From the NCBI GenBank assembly GCA_963942565.1, contig OZ012696.1, forward strand, positions 18,662,921 through 18,726,920: a stretch of 64,000 bases of DNA. Direction: 5' to 3'. Within the stretch, counting starts at the first letter, position 1, and each line of letters opens with the position of its first letter. Both the position numbers and the translations under genes were made by a program. The notes below the pieces were generated by a model, which worked only from the letters and a program-made list of their open reading frames with translations, made no database searches and was not told the origin of the DNA. This DNA is from Maea johnstoni (lineage: Eukaryota; Annelida; Polychaeta; Spionida; Magelonidae). Below, in pieces: positions 23,456-36,600 of this stretch.

Positions 23456-24166
23456 AATATCAATTAGTGTAATAGAGAGGGTTCAAATACTGTAATTTTA
23501 TGCGTATAAGAACCACCTGTGCATTAGATGCATGCAGCCCCTTGTTCAGGCCTTCAAAATGATGCATAGACCCTATGTAGCTCTTGCTAACACTGGATAT
23601 ATCCGGTGCTACATATGTTGCCTGTGTGACCAACACCGGATATATCCCGACTTTGGATACCCTTGCACTAAGCAAAATAAAAACTGCATAGGTCAATTAA
23701 GGGGAAGTGAATTATACTACATATCAAGGTTTTACCTTTTACTATGCTCCTATTTTAGTTTGTGAAGCACATTATTAAAACAGTAATAGAAATCTATGAA
23801 ATCCTTCTGATTTGGTGGGTAGACCCCCAATATCCCTGGTCCAAGGGGATAGGTTCTCCTATATGGGGGTCTAGCATGACGAGGGTTAAAAAACATGTGA
23901 TCTCAGTCTATTGCATATATCATCTAAACCGGTAACCATTTAAGCTCCAAGGTCAGTGCGCCCATGATGCATTGCACTTGGAAGTCAACATCAATTTTTT
24001 GATCTCTGTGTGCCATTGGGACTCTTGAGATTTAGTTTTGCGTACAAGATGCACCCTTGATTTGAGTGTAAAAGTCTTATATATGCAAAATCATGGTAAA
24101 CTTGTACCATAGGTGAGATATAGGATGCAGTAAGGAATAGTTAACTAAACAAAGCCAAATTAAGTG
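23456..24166. other. Insert within the LINE, unidentified
   Basis: This segment separates the LINE linker from its reverse-transcriptase part. It contains short inverted repeats (GGATATATCCGGTG and CACCGGATATATCC at 23594-23645; AGACCCCCAATAT and ATATGGGGGTCT near 23821-23875) but no coding features. Confidence 0.4.
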
Positions 24167-24167
24167 A

Positions 24168-24445
24168 GGGATCCGCCGTTGCCTAGTGGTTACAATGCCT
24201 GGCTCTCAAGCGTGAGTTCGCAGGTTCGAGTCTCTGCTGGATCCCTAAGCGAGTTGGCCTGGTCGCTCTATAATGTGCAGCGTTATGGAGGACTGTCTAT
24301 GGTCCTTCTGCAACTGAAAGACCCCTTGGAACTATTCGTGAAGAGTAGGGAATTTCTTCCAGGTTCCGGGTTTCTATCTCGTCGCGATATGACCTAAGCT
24401 GTTGAAAGAGACGGAAAACCCAATTCCTTACTTCCTTCCTTCCAA
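24168..24445 (+). mobile_element. tRNA-derived SINE, family 2
   Basis: The head (24168-24245) has a perfect seven-base acceptor stem GGGATCC/GGATCCC, an A box (TTGCCTAGTGG) and a B box (GGTTCGAGTCT). The body follows (GAATTTCTTCCAGGTTCCGG, GTCGCGATATGACCTAAGCT, GTTGAAAGAGACGGAAAACC) and a TTCC-rich tail. The T stem has an extra base and there is no good anticodon stem, so I call a SINE and not a working tRNA gene. Confidence 0.75.
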
Positions 24446-26260
24446 CAAATTATTTAAGTGTTTTCAATACAAATTATGGAATTTTAATGAATTTTTTAAA
24501 GGGTACATTACCTAACAACTATTTAGAAGGCACCATCGCCTGCATCCCCAAATCAGGCAAATCAAACAAAACTGGCGACCTCTAACTCTATTAAATTTTG
24601 TCTATAAACTTATAAGTGTTGTTGCTAATGGAATAAAGCCAATTATACCAAATGTTATTAAACCCGTTTTATATCAGACAGGTTTATTTGCGAAAGTACT
24701 TGTCCAATTTATGACATTATTCGATGCTGCCTTTTGTCATACTGGACTTTGACAAAGCATTTGACATACCGGAATGTGCCTCTTGTAGAGAAATGCCTTG
24801 AATTATTCAACTTTGGTCTTAATTTTATCTCAATAGTCAAATTATTTCCAAACCAATCATTTCCCAGGGCAAAACAAAACAGCTTTCTATCTTTTAACAT
24901 AAGCTTCGCTAGGGATGTATGCAAGGTGATCCCCTTACCTTACATTTTCGTCATTTGCTTGGAAATGCTAGCACAGGTAGGTGGTCAAACGCAGTAATGA
25001 GATTAAAGGCATAGAAATATTATACAAAGAGTTCAAGGTATTTTCTCAATGGCTAGATCGGCAGCCTTACTAAACTCATGCACATTCTAAAAGGGTTCAT
25101 AAAGGTTTCTGATTTATGAATTGATATGGAAAAAGGCGGTAAAATCCAGGCTTTAAGAGACAGGAGCATCCCTTCGGAAGGCAAATATGGCTTCAAATGG
25201 ACTTGCACTTTGACATGTTAGGAATACCATTTAAAATAAATGATATGGATACAATTACAAAACTTAACATCAGCAAGAAAATAGGGGATATTGAAAAAAC
25301 TTTCTAACATATAGCAATATCACAACTTGACATCATATGGTAAAACAGTTGTTATTAAACTTCTTCGATTATCAAAACTTGCCAACTTGCTCCTGTCTCT
25401 CCTTAGCCCTGACAGACACAGTAGTGATTACTTAGATAGTATAGTCAGCCCCTTCCTATGTGCCAGTAAACCCGCAAAAATTCAAGAGGAAATTTTAGAG
25501 GCAGACATAAATTATAGTGGCTTAAGGGAACACAAGTTAACTCTATTCATTTCTATTCTCAGATGAAGCTGGGCTAAAAGGTATTTCCCATCTAATAGCA
25601 AATAGACCATCTTCTCTAATGATATGGATCTCTCAGAAGTTTTGAAATATGGTCCTGATTATTTAGCAAGAACGAGGGAGACAACTAGCTACCTGTTTCT
25701 GCTAAATGTTATCGATAGTATTTATATGTTACAAACAAGTGACTTTTGTAAAAATATAGATGTTATTCTCACAACCTTACCATGGTACAGCAATACCATT
25801 CAATTCCAACTCAATAGAAAATTATATGATAAAGCCATCATGGTGGTGGGAGATCCACTGGATGAACTTAATTAATAGTCACTATAACATTGATAAGAAT
25901 AAAAATTAAACTCAATGAATTTTTAGAATTTCAAGATAAGCCAAATTTTATAGAATTTCATTCTAGAAACAATTATGTTAAGATCTTGCTAAATATTGAC
26001 AAAAGGTGTCTCCAATCTTTATAAAAAAAAAACATTGCACAAATGAAAATATCCTGTTTGAAATATGTGATAGATGGGATGAAAAGGCATGTCTATCAAT
26101 CTATCATTAGATTCACATGATGTTCCCAGATACATTCATTTTAGAACCTCGCATAGTCTGATAGTAAAGAAAACATGTTATAATTGAAGAATTTGGATGT
26201 TAATTTTGCAGTGGTTAAAAGAAAAAGGCTATGACTACTACAACCTTTCTATTAGATGCA

Positions 26261-27454
26261 TTGTATAAAAGGACTTACAAAATAGTCAAACATTCAGTTT
26301 TAAATATTATCATCTAAAAAGGTAATTTATAAAACACATGAACAAGTTGTAAGTGCAATGAGAAAATCTTTTATACAGAACGTTTTAAAGCAGTGATCAA
26401 AGGTAAATACGCTATTTTTGACAGAAAAGTGGAGTTCAGTACTCAATTACTTTATAAAATCTTTATGTCTTTTCATATTGAATAATTACATACTGCTCTG
26501 GTATATGAGCTTGTATGTTATAATTCTCATGATGTGTTAATCTCAGAGTAATATCAATATTACTTAACACTTTATTAAACAATTCTGCTTGGTACGCTAT
26601 GTTTGTTAACATCCTTAATAGGTATATTAAAATAGTAAGTTTTTACTTGTTATTATTGTTTACTCGTATGCTATGTATACTTGTTTCTCCACAGGTGTCA
26701 ATGTAACCCAAGCTTTCTGGTTAATTCATTCAAAAACAGCAATTACAAGTATTACAAATTAAGTTATGGTCATAAACGACTCCTAGGAAAATAAACAAAA
26801 AACTTAAAAAAAAAGAGTTTCACCAAACCATGGTCTCCTTAAACAGGTATTTAGTATATCAAACCTATTAAATGTGCTTATAATTTGGCATATATATAGC
26901 TTAGATTATCTCACAGGGAGGGAAATTCCAATTTTCAACTTTGTTTGAAAGTTATAAATATTGAAAGTACTCCCTTACTCATTTCAAACAGAAATTCCAA
27001 ACAAGTGGTTACAGCATTTGAATGGAGTAAAAATCTAAAAATATGTGATACCTTTCCCTCAGTGCTGATCATTCATACATATTTATGAAATGTGAAAATA
27101 CCCAATCTAAAACTGTGAAAATAAACTATGCAAGTTTTTTATATTTTTACTGCAAAATCCTACACCCTGCTGGAACGGTAGTTTTTTGATGCGTAATTGA
27201 TTTTCTTCCGAAGAGTTTTAAGGCAATACTTACTTTATATAATTATGCTGAATTGTAAAATTAAAGCAGAGTGAAGGAGATACTGAGCCAATGTAATTAA
27301 CCCATTATTTTAGCTTATGAATGTTTAGCATTATAAATTGCAAGGTGATTGAAAAGTATGATAATGCTTGGCAACATACATATTTGTTATCAGAGCAGCC
27401 TTGTCCAAGCTTTAATGATGAAAGCTTTTGACGGATTCAGCTGATGTTTGGTTT
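26261..27454. other. AT-rich spacer, nothing recognised
   Basis: About 1.2 kb without coding signs or clear repeats. Its first few hundred bases could be the 3' remainder of the LINE. Confidence 0.5.
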
Positions 27455-28740
27455 AATTACAAATCTACAAAAGCCTGATAGAATTTGGTGTTCAGTTGTT
27501 GTTGTGTTCTATGAACCCTTCTGGCTGTCCCTAATGTTAACTGAGCATATACCCTCACAGAAGTCACATTTGTATCCTCTAAGAATTTGTTGCCCCAAGT
27601 GTTGTCACCTCTGTTTCTAAGAACCTGTCTAGCTGTCCCTTCTATTGACCGAGCATATAATCTCACAGAAGTCACATTTGTAGCCTCACAGAATTTGGTG
27701 CACAGGTGTTGTCACCTCTGTTTCTATGAATCTTTCTGGCTGTCCCTACTATCAACTGGACATATACCTTAACAGCAGTCACATTTGTAGCCTCACATAA
27801 TCTGTTGCACAGTGGTTGTTACCTCTGTATCTATGAATCTTTCTGGCTGTCCCTACTATTAACTAAGCATATACCCTCACAGGGGTCACATCTGTAGTCT
27901 CAGAATTTGGTGCTCAGTGGTTGTCACCTCTGTTTCTATGAATCTCTCTGGCTGTCCCTACTGTCAAGTGATCATATCTACACCCGCAGGAGTCACATCT
28001 GTAGTCACAGAATTTGGTGCTCAGTGGTTGTCACCTCTGTTTCTATGAATCTCTCTGGCTGTCCCTACTGTCAAGTAAGCATATCTACCCTTGCAAGAGT
28101 CACATCTGTATTTATAAAGAATTTGGTGCTCAGGTGTTGTCACCTCTGATTCTATGAACCTTTCGGGCTGTCCCTACTTTTAACTGCATATACCCTCACA
28201 GGAGTCAGATTTGTATCCTCACAGAATCTGGTGCTCAGTGGTTGTCATCTCGTTTCAATGAACCTCTCTGGCTGTCCCTACTACCAACCGAGTACATACC
28301 CTCACAGGAGTCACATTTGTTGCCTCACAGAATTTCGTGCTCAGGTGTTGTCACCTCTGTTTTAAGAATCTTTCTGACTTTCTCTACTATAAACTGAGTC
28401 AGATTTGTAGCCTCACAGTAGTTGGTGCTAATGTGTTATCATCTGTGTTTCTATGAACGGTTCTGGCTGTACCTACTATCAACTCAGTATATACCTTCAC
28501 AGGAGTCACATTTGTAACCCCACACAATTTGGTGCTCAGTTCTTTTAACCTCTGTTTCTATGAACCTTTCTGGCTGTCACTGCTATGAATTGCATATATC
28601 CTCACATGTGTCACATTTGTAGTCTCACATAATTTGGTGCTCAGTTTTTGTCACCTCTGTGTCTATGAACCTTTCTGGCTATCCCTACTATTAACTGCAT
28701 ATTTACCCTCACAGGAGTCACATTTGGATGTACCAAATTT
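27455..28740. repeat. 107-base satellite, about 12 copies
   Basis: The phrase TTCTGGCTGTCCCTACTATC recurs at about 27521, 27629, 27736, 27843, 27948, 28055, 28164, 28268, 28374, 28463, 28570 and 28675, so the period is 104-109 bases, with one shorter unit (89). Each unit also has TCACAGAATTTGGTGCTCAG and GTTGTCACCTCTGTTTCTAT. Open frames here are artefacts of the repeat. Confidence 0.95.
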
Positions 28741-28995
28741 ACCAAATACCTGTGAGACTAAATCTCAGGGTAAATCAAAGGTAAAGTCAGACTGCTGTAA
28801 ATTTAAGGGACAGACTCTCTCAACCCATTCATGCCAGAGATACTCATTAAGATATATGTTGGCAAAATCTTTAAAGTTTTAAATGGAATTTCAAAAATGA
28901 GGGTAAGTTGTTAGTGTTCTGATGAACATTTCCTCTTCAAATTTCTTTCCAACCTTGCCTTTGTTTGAAAGATTTCATCTAAACTGTTAGCCTGC

Positions 28996-29225
28996 TCTGA
29001 CGGCCGTGTGGTCTGAGGCGCCGCCACTGACTGCATGCTGTCTCTCACCACTGCCTGGGTTCGAATACCGGCCTGGGCATGTGGGAAAGTTGCCAGTGAC
29101 TTGGAGTTAGGCGGTGGTTTTTGGCGGGGACTCCGGTTTCCTCCACTTCTTACAACTGGCTAGTCACGAATTAGCCACAGTTGGCATAAATGTGACGAAA
29201 AACGAAATTCAAATTCAAATCAAAT
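28996..29225 (+). mobile_element. tRNA-derived SINE, family 1, full copy
   Basis: The A box (TGGTCTGAGGCG) and B box (GGTTCGAATACC) are spaced as in a tRNA. Then come GGAAAGTTGCCAGTGACTTG, TCCTCCACTTCTTACAACTG and an ATTCAAATTCAAATCAAATT tail. Confidence 0.8.
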
Positions 29226-29329
29226 TCATCTAAACTGTCAGGCTGTTTTTGGCTGCTGTTAGCTTTAATGGGTTAAAGCATGGGTGGTATTATCTGAACC
29301 TACCCAACTTCCATGAGACAAACTTGGCA

Positions 29330-29765
29330 AAGTGGAAGCTGGGCCTGAACAAGCCTAAATTTCCTGACAATTGAATGGTCTAGTTAAGCCCGAATCTAGT
29401 CAAGACTTCTGTTAGACTAGGTCAACTAAAATGGACAGGGCCTGAACAACCCCAAATTTCATGAGATTAATGTATGGAATAGACAAGACCTGAACCTAGT
29501 CAAGATGTCGGTGTCAGTTTAATTCAACTAAATGGAGAGAGGATGAATGAACCCAACTTCTCTGAAACTAGACCAAAGTAAACAAAATGCATAGGGTCTG
29601 AACAACCCCAACTTTTCTGAAATTAATTGAATGAAATAGACAGTGCCTGAAATTAGTCGAAATTTCTTTAAGCCTAATTCAACTTAATGGAAAGTGGATT
29701 GATATACCCAACTTCTCTGAACATAGTTCAAAGTAAACACATTGGATAGGGCCTGACAAACAGCA
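29330..29765. repeat. Degenerate tandem repeat of about 160 bases
   Basis: GGCCTGAACAACCCCAA, CCCAACTTCTCTGAA and GACCTGAACCTAGTCAAGA return at about 160-base spacing, two to three units. No coding content. Confidence 0.6.
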
Positions 29766-30331
29766 GAGACAGCACCGTCACATACATAGCTCTCACAGGG
29801 TACATAAAACAGTGAGTGATAAAGAATGGACCTCTCAAAAAGTTGGTAGACTCTGTGAAGTATTAAAATGAATGTCATTCAGCTTACTTAGCTGTCCACA
29901 AGAAAGTTCCTTTCCATTGAAAAAACTTTCTGCGCTAATAACTTGAGAAAGTATCCAACACGCAACAAGTCAGTGGGGAAAATACATTTGATTTGTGGCG
30001 CTTGCCACACATCCTATGCTATTTGTTGTCTTTAAAATGTTCCTCCTTTTGTATTAACCTGTGCTGAGGTGTTTGAGGCATACTTTAAGAGATTGATGAT
30101 AAATGCAGGGTATAAAACCAGCTGGCTTGCGTACAAATTCACCTGTCCTAACCTGAAGGCTCTTTTTAACAACTTAGCTTTTGGGTGAATGAAAATAACT
30201 GCAGTAACTTACTGAGGATCTTTAGCACATTAACAGTGAAAGAAAGACAAACAACATTATTTGAATGCATGAGGTAAATAGTTGTATTTATTATTCATGG
30301 ATATACAAGAAGTCACTTCATTGAAATGGGA
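29766..30331. other. Spacer downstream of gene 2, nothing recognised
   Basis: It contains AATAAA on the minus strand (30292-30287), which could serve gene 2 if its 3' UTR runs through the MITE. Confidence 0.35.
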
Positions 30332-30880
30332 CAGTGCCGACATTTAATTCCTGTACTAAATGCACAGTCACCCGGGCATAATACACAACTGCACGCCTGA
30401 TAACTATCCAAATTCCTGGGAATGGATGGGTTGATGAACTCACAACTTAAAGTAGCTTTCATTTGCAAGCTACTTGGGTCATTAATGTGCTTTACTTATT
30501 TTTTTGACATGTTACCAATGGGTGTGTCCACCCAGGTGCATGCAGACAGAATTTCAGCCAGGATTTATAAACTGTTGCCCAAAGTTGCCATTTGTATAAT
30601 TTTTGGGCGTCCAAATCTTTAAGGGGGACAACAATATACTCAGATTTTAACTAAACATGTTCAAGTGATCACAATAAGGTGTAATATCCTTACACAATGT
30701 CATGGAAATTATACGTGGATGGAAAATTTCAATTGCGTTCTTGACATTTACATTTTAATAAATTCCTCACAAAGAAATTTTGGTGTTTTGAGGGGTCCTT
30801 TTCTAGGGTTTTGTGAGTCCAAAAGATCCCCAGACGCCCTGCTGGCTAAGACTGTTGCAGGAATTAAATGTCTGTAGTGT
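30332..30880. mobile_element. MITE-like element, copy 2
   Basis: Starts CAGTGCCGACATTTAATTCC and ends GTTGCAGGAATTAAATGTCT, with the same terminal inverted motif and internal blocks as copy 1 but about 300 bases longer. It begins about 30 bases past the gene 2 stop codon, so it probably forms part of that gene's 3' UTR or displaced its original one. Confidence 0.65.
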
Positions 30881-30908
30881 AGGACTTTCATGTTATTTGA
30901 TATTGAGT

Positions 30909-33651
30909 CTAGAATCCTGCCTTGAGCATGACATCTTTGACCATGTCCACAGAGACCTGGCCCTCCAGCTCGTGAAGGTTGATTCCGTTCTTGCTGAAGA
31001 TCTGGAAGTTGTGCTCATTGCGGCCGCGCTTGTTCAGCAGAACAGACACAAGCTGGAAAGGGAAATTGCATACATAAGCACGTTGAAAATCAACATAACC
31101 GGTATGCACTCTTAACACTGAGAGAGCATATATTCCTAATCGTATGGGTTAAGAAACCTAGTACATTACTGTACATGATGTCATTGGTTGATTTGAAAAT
31201 GCTGTTTCACTCTGTTAATGCAATACATTTTCCTAGAAATATCAAAAGTATTTTGTTGACATTCTGTTTAAAGATGGATTTAGAGTTATATATTATTTTA
31301 TCCATATTTAAGTGATAATTGACCTATTCATGACTGTCTTGGCCAAAGGCTATTTTGGTAATATCTTTGTGTGGTCAAGGCATTTTATGGAAAATGGGGA
31401 TCTGAATCTTTTTAAAACAATTCTCTGCTTCATTTCTACGGTTTCTTTCAAAAGATCTAAATTTCTGACAACACCTGTCAAGTAGATTTCTTGGCGTGAT
31501 TGGTTTAAAAGAAACTTAAATCCCCCTAGGATAAATCATCTCTTTTTATGGTACACAGCAGTGTATACTTACAGTCCATCCTTCATCCATTGCCTTCTGA
31601 ACGGCCACTGGAAGATTCTTCAGATTTTTTGTTACCATGAAATCTGACATCATCAGGATTATCTTTGTCTTCAGGGGCTTGGGAAGTTGAGGGAAGCTCA
31701 TTTGTTTCCTTACATAGTCAACTGCCTTTGCAGGATCAGTTTTTCCCTTTGGAACTGAAAAGATAGTTATCCACAATAAATGAAAAGGGATATAAAATAT
31801 GCATTTGTTTGATATTTTGTTGATTGCACTTAATGATAAAACCAGTAACATATCAGTAGTAAATAACTTCTATTCAATCCAGCAATTATAATGACCCTTA
31901 TTGTGAAAAATTGAATATAATGTCAATCCAGCAACGACATATATACTTTAAGCTCCTCTAAAAATTAACTATTTCTAAACCCTGGAGAATTAGATATTTG
32001 ATAAACAGCCTACTAATTATTCCCGCATAGAGGTTTTCATAGTACAGATATTTTCCTTTTTTCACTCATTTGCTTCTGGGGTGCACAAAAAGTCTGACAA
32101 ATGTGAACATAAATTAAAAAAAGAGTAATATTTCAAAATTATGTGTAGTGGGTTTGTTAAATTAAACATATGCATCAACTTTCAGTCAACTATTTCTCAA
32201 AATATTGCACTTTTGTCAAGATTTTTTCAGATGTGTCAGACCATATTTACGCTCCAGATTAAAAGGCTTAAATAGTACGGTAGGTCAGAACTGAGCAGCA
32301 TTGATTTGAAACATCTTAATGATGACCAATCCCCTATCTGAAGTTACTTCTTAAGGCTACACTGTGACTGGCAAGTGTTAAATAGTACAGCACAACTCTT
32401 CTCCATGATGTCAGTTTTAATACATAAACATTATAATGTTAGTTTCAGATAAGGTATAACTATTCACCCTCTAAATGACATTCAAAATAAGTGATGGCTT
32501 ACTGATATGCCACATATCTTCAAACACCCATTTTCAGCCAGATGCCATTTTTGATCTCTATTTCCTTTCTTAATAAACTTACTCTTAGCTAATATCTTCT
32601 TAGTGAAAAAGTCAAGGCGATCCTTTTCTTCTGTGAGGAATCCTCTACCAGTTACGAAGAGTTTGGATTGGAAGGTGGTGAGAACGCTGGTATCTACAAT
32701 CTCGTTGAAAGCCAAACATCTGAACTCCATTAAGTGTGTGCAGAAAGCCTCGTCAGATGTCAAGTACTGGAGAAGCTTCTCAAAGAATGCAACCTGCTGG
32801 GCGAGGTTCTCCTTGATGTGCATACTCTCTGGAAAGTATACATAAACACAATCAGGTTTAAAAGTTCTTTTTCACATTGTTGTCTCAATATATGCTACTA
32901 GTGATAATACTTTGGTGATTCAGACTCATGAGTTATTTTCCACATTGTTGTCTGAATATATAAAACTAGTGACAAAAACTCAGTGATTCAGACTGAAGAG
33001 TTCCTTTGACATTGTTGTTGGAATCTATAATACAAGTAACAAGTTTACAAAAAAGTTGAAAGAAAGTTATTAGTAGTATCCAATCAATATCTTTCTACTG
33101 AATACTTTCTCAATTATGTTTTCTTCGGCAATCACCACAATTGCCAGGTATATTTTGGCCATTGCAAGAATGAATTTTCTGAAATCATATGATTTTATGG
33201 AATTTAAGACTCATGCAGGCTTTTCTCAACATAAGAAAATAATTCATAATCTGATAACTACACATATTTTCCTCCGCTACTATTCCTATTGCTATCACAA
33301 TTAAGAGAATAAAACTTCGTTGACATATTTGTATAATCAAATTTTACTTATACCTCTTCCTACATATATGTAATCAATTCCAAATTCAATAAGCCTCTCC
33401 CTTACCTGACACATCAAACAGCACAGACATTGCAACACTGCGCTTGGTCTTGTTAATGCACTTAATTGCGTCGTCTGGACTGGCTGTGCCACCTGGATAG
33501 AGGCTAGCAGCACCAGAAGCATCATCAACACATTGGAAGAGGTTGCTTGAATATTTGTAACCCTGTTTGCATTGACAGGTGTCATCCGTGTCACAGAATG
33601 CATTTAGATCGCCAGCACAATCTTTGTTACTGTCACAGGAAGTACCATGAA
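30909..33651 (-). CDS. Gene 2 C-terminus: last EB module and vWA domain (four exons)
   Basis: Exon 33651-33406 holds one EB module (CDSNKDCAGDLNAFCDTDDT...) and then KRSVAMSVLFDVS. Exon 32828-32583 continues ESMHIKENLAQQVAFFEKLL and FRCLAFNEIVDTSVLTTF. Exon 31754-31573 has DPAKAVDYVRKQMSFPQL and TKIILMMSDFMVTKN. Exon 31052-30909 ends VSVDMVKDVMLKAGF-stop. The join of the first two exons makes DVSES, a complete MIDAS DxSxS, and IILMMSDF is the usual fourth strand with its Asp. vWA domains bind proteins through a divalent metal, so this end may anchor the protein to a partner or matrix. A tandem repeat of about 67 bases lies in the first intron. There is no transmembrane segment after the domain. 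Confidence 0.85.
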
Positions 33652-36600
33652 CTAAAATAATTAAACAACACAAAATTAGTTTAGGACAGTATCATTACTA
33701 TGGCTCCAACAATGAGGAATCTTGAGTTGGTCGTTAAATGCAACAGAGTAAGTCAAGATATTTAAATTCAAGTAAATGCTAGTTCCTTAATTTAGCAATT
33801 TTTATTCTTAAAGGGTATCTCTCAGTCTCTAAATGTATTGGACAATTATTGTTAAATGTGTACCTTTCTCTTTCACTAGTTTTCAAGGAAGTTGCTTTTT
33901 AGAATAATATTGAAAGCTATGGAACAAGTATCGTGCGGTAGTTACATATGAACATTTCTCAGCAAAAGTATTTCTGAATGATGATATGGTTAATTGATGA
34001 AAATGCATTGCACCATAACTACCTTTCTCTTGCCCAAGTCTCTTAGCAAACCTTTTCAGAATAATGATATGGAAAGCTGTTGAATCAGCGTCATAGTGTT
34101 GTTGAAAACGTACCTTTCTTGCATTTGTTGGAGGCTTTGATGTATTTGGTTCCAGGTGGGCACATGCACTTGTCTCTGGCGCCATCCATGTCAGAATCCC
34201 TGCAGGAATACTTTCCATCACAATCAGCATCCTTCTTGCATGAGTCGCCGTGTTTACCAGGTTTCTTAGGAGGTGTAGATTTAAGCACACAGCGATTCTT
34301 GACTGCGGCGTAGTAACATGTTGTCTTACATTTGCAGCGGTCCTTGCGACATTCACTGTTCTTGTCATCAATGCAGTCAGTGTCCTCATCACATTTAGAT
34401 CCAATGACTGCAAATATAGCTTTTGTTAGTTTCCAGAATGTATAGTCTACGAGACATTCAACAATTGTATGTATGGTATGTAAACAATAGCATCTTAACA
34501 ATGAATGTTCTTTTTTTTAGTCTGAAAGGCAGCTCAGGCATGAGGAAAGTCTTCTATATGCAGATGGCACAGATAGTGTAGAGAGTGATATGAAATATAT
34601 ATGGTTCTCTTCAAAATAATCTCTCCATACTATTAGGTGATAGACAAAGAAAGTAAGAAATGAAGGTTGGCAATCACCATAGTCTATAGAGGAATAGGAT
34701 CCCAATCAGCCCCAGCATGGGATTGAACTCTGGACCCCACATCTCCCAGCACTCAAGCTGATAATCTAGCAAATGCAACAGTGATTCAGGTCTGCTCTTA
34801 TAAAATATATAAATTTATGTGTTCAGCAAATGTTTCTACACACTTTAAAAATGTGTACTATAAGCTTAATTATTAACACCTGTTAGATTTGCATTCACAC
34901 ATGTTCATCATACAATTCACGTAAATTCCACGATAGATTGAAAATTTACCTTTCTTGCACTTTCCTAACTTGCGGAAGAATCTATAACCAATTGGACATC
35001 TACATCTGTCGTTAATTCCATTGCCATCTGTATCTTTACATACAAAAGCATTTCCACATTCAATTGATTTGGTACAGTTTCCATCATATCCAGCCACTGG
35101 TCCGTTTCCACGATTTTGCACACACTTATTGGTACCAGGGTAATATGTATATCCTGTTGTGCATCTGCATGTATCTGGGGTGTCATCATTGTTGGAATCG
35201 CCGCACACAACATTTGGATCACTATTGCTACAATCCGCATTCGTGCTGCAATCTGCTCCAACTCCTGGGATGAGTAAAAATTAGTGTCAGAGTAAAAGTT
35301 AGAGGAGAACCTAATTTCTTACTGAAGAATATGAATACCACCAATATGTTTATATCTAATCTTGCAAATTTCCAGTGCCATACCAAAGCTTAATGTTAAA
35401 AGTCAGAGATATTTAAGGCATAAGTAAAGATAAAAGTAAAAGGTGACTCTCCCAAAAATGATTACCCATTACAACACTAGTTAACTTGCAATTTATTTCT
35501 ACACCTCAAGCCAGTTTCAAAGCTCAGCATATCTTAAGCCTCATACTGAAGCAATGTTCACACTATAATATATGGGGTGTTCGCAATTAATTTCTTTGTC
35601 ATGTTTTGCAAATTAAAGGCTGACAGAGTGATTGACGCCCAGTTAGTTTATCTTCTGAGCTATTTACCATAATTTGTTTCAAAAATATCAACAATTGTTT
35701 ATACACAAAATGGAAACCTACCTCTAATGCACCTTCCAGTCTCAGACTGATATTTTGATCCTGTAGGGCATTTACATTTATCTTTAGTTGAATCACGGTC
35801 AGTATCTTTGCACATAAGAATACCATCACAATCACTGTCCTTCTCACACTTGGTGTTGTAGTCACCAGCATCATTGGAGTTGGCGTCTTCAAAGTATGAA
35901 TGTATAAAATAGGTCACATGTTACAGGCTACAGAAAATATACATACACAAGTTGAAATCAGACAGATTTTAAGCACATGCAAAGAATAACACATTTTAAT
36001 CAACAGGCTACTAGGAAAAGCATGTTGTTTTATGCACATGTGCGAATATCTTTCATGGGAAGTTATCTATATCTATTGACAGTACATTTATAAGTTCAAT
36101 CTACTTAGCTCAGTACAATTATATTACCTGGTATTTCAGTATTGCTGTTTGGAGCCACTGTAGTCGGTTCATCACTGCTATCTGTCGATTTTGCACATGC
36201 TTCTCTGTCTTTAATGTATTTGTAACCTCTCTTACATATACACACTTTGTCCTTGCATCGAGAGTGTGCTAAGTCCTTGCAATCTTTCTTCACTTTACAT
36301 GTAGTTCCATGAACTGAAAGATAAATCGTTTTTTTTAATCAACAAACAATATTCTCACATATTTTCAAAAGCAATTATACACAATTTTAGGATTACAGCT
36401 TCAGATGGTGTGCACCTGGCTCAAGAAGTTGTTTGGCAAAAGAGCAAATGTATTTCTTTGGAATCATAATGCTCCTCTTTTTCAATTTTGCACTCATTTT
36501 CATACATTATTTTGTAGTCTAAGTATTTAAGTGAAATGCCTGATAAATATCTTATGACAGGCATAAGCAATTCACCCAATGTTATTGACACATTTGACTT

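Larger units (their letters stand above)
22255..26260 (+). mobile_element. Decayed L1/Tx1-like non-LTR retrotransposon (LINE)
   Basis: Plus-strand frames give, in order, an endonuclease end (HPNNRRFSWCSNNPCRRSRL near 22640-22700, YKSDHCYIDIVF at 22765), a linker like EYTSPHIKRWLLND (23300), then LPNNYLEGTIACIPKSGKSN (24515), reverse-transcriptase blocks VILDFDKAFD (24740) and YIFVICLEMLAQ (24940) following a GCMQGDP box, then LTSYGKTVVIKLLRLSKL (25325) and LPWYSN (25790). Order and motifs fit L1/Tx1-type ORF2. Many stops and frameshifts occur, so it is a pseudogene. A 1-kb stretch near 23460-24450, including a SINE, interrupts it. Confidence 0.75.

Noticed and set aside
24168-24245. A working tRNA gene
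   Set aside because: The T stem has an extra base and there is no convincing anticodon stem; it is continuous with a SINE body and tail.
27457-28882. Several 60-80 codon frames in the satellite region
   Set aside because: They repeat with the 107-base period and carry no family features.
17490-30331. Retrovirus-like or other capsid-bearing element in the intergenic region
   Set aside because: No long terminal repeats, protease, integrase or capsid features were seen; the reverse-transcriptase remains belong to a LINE.
15742-30908. Joining genes 1 and 2 into one transcription unit
   Set aside because: Gene 2 has a stop codon after a complete vWA domain, and gene 1 has its own TATA box, leader exon and signal peptide.
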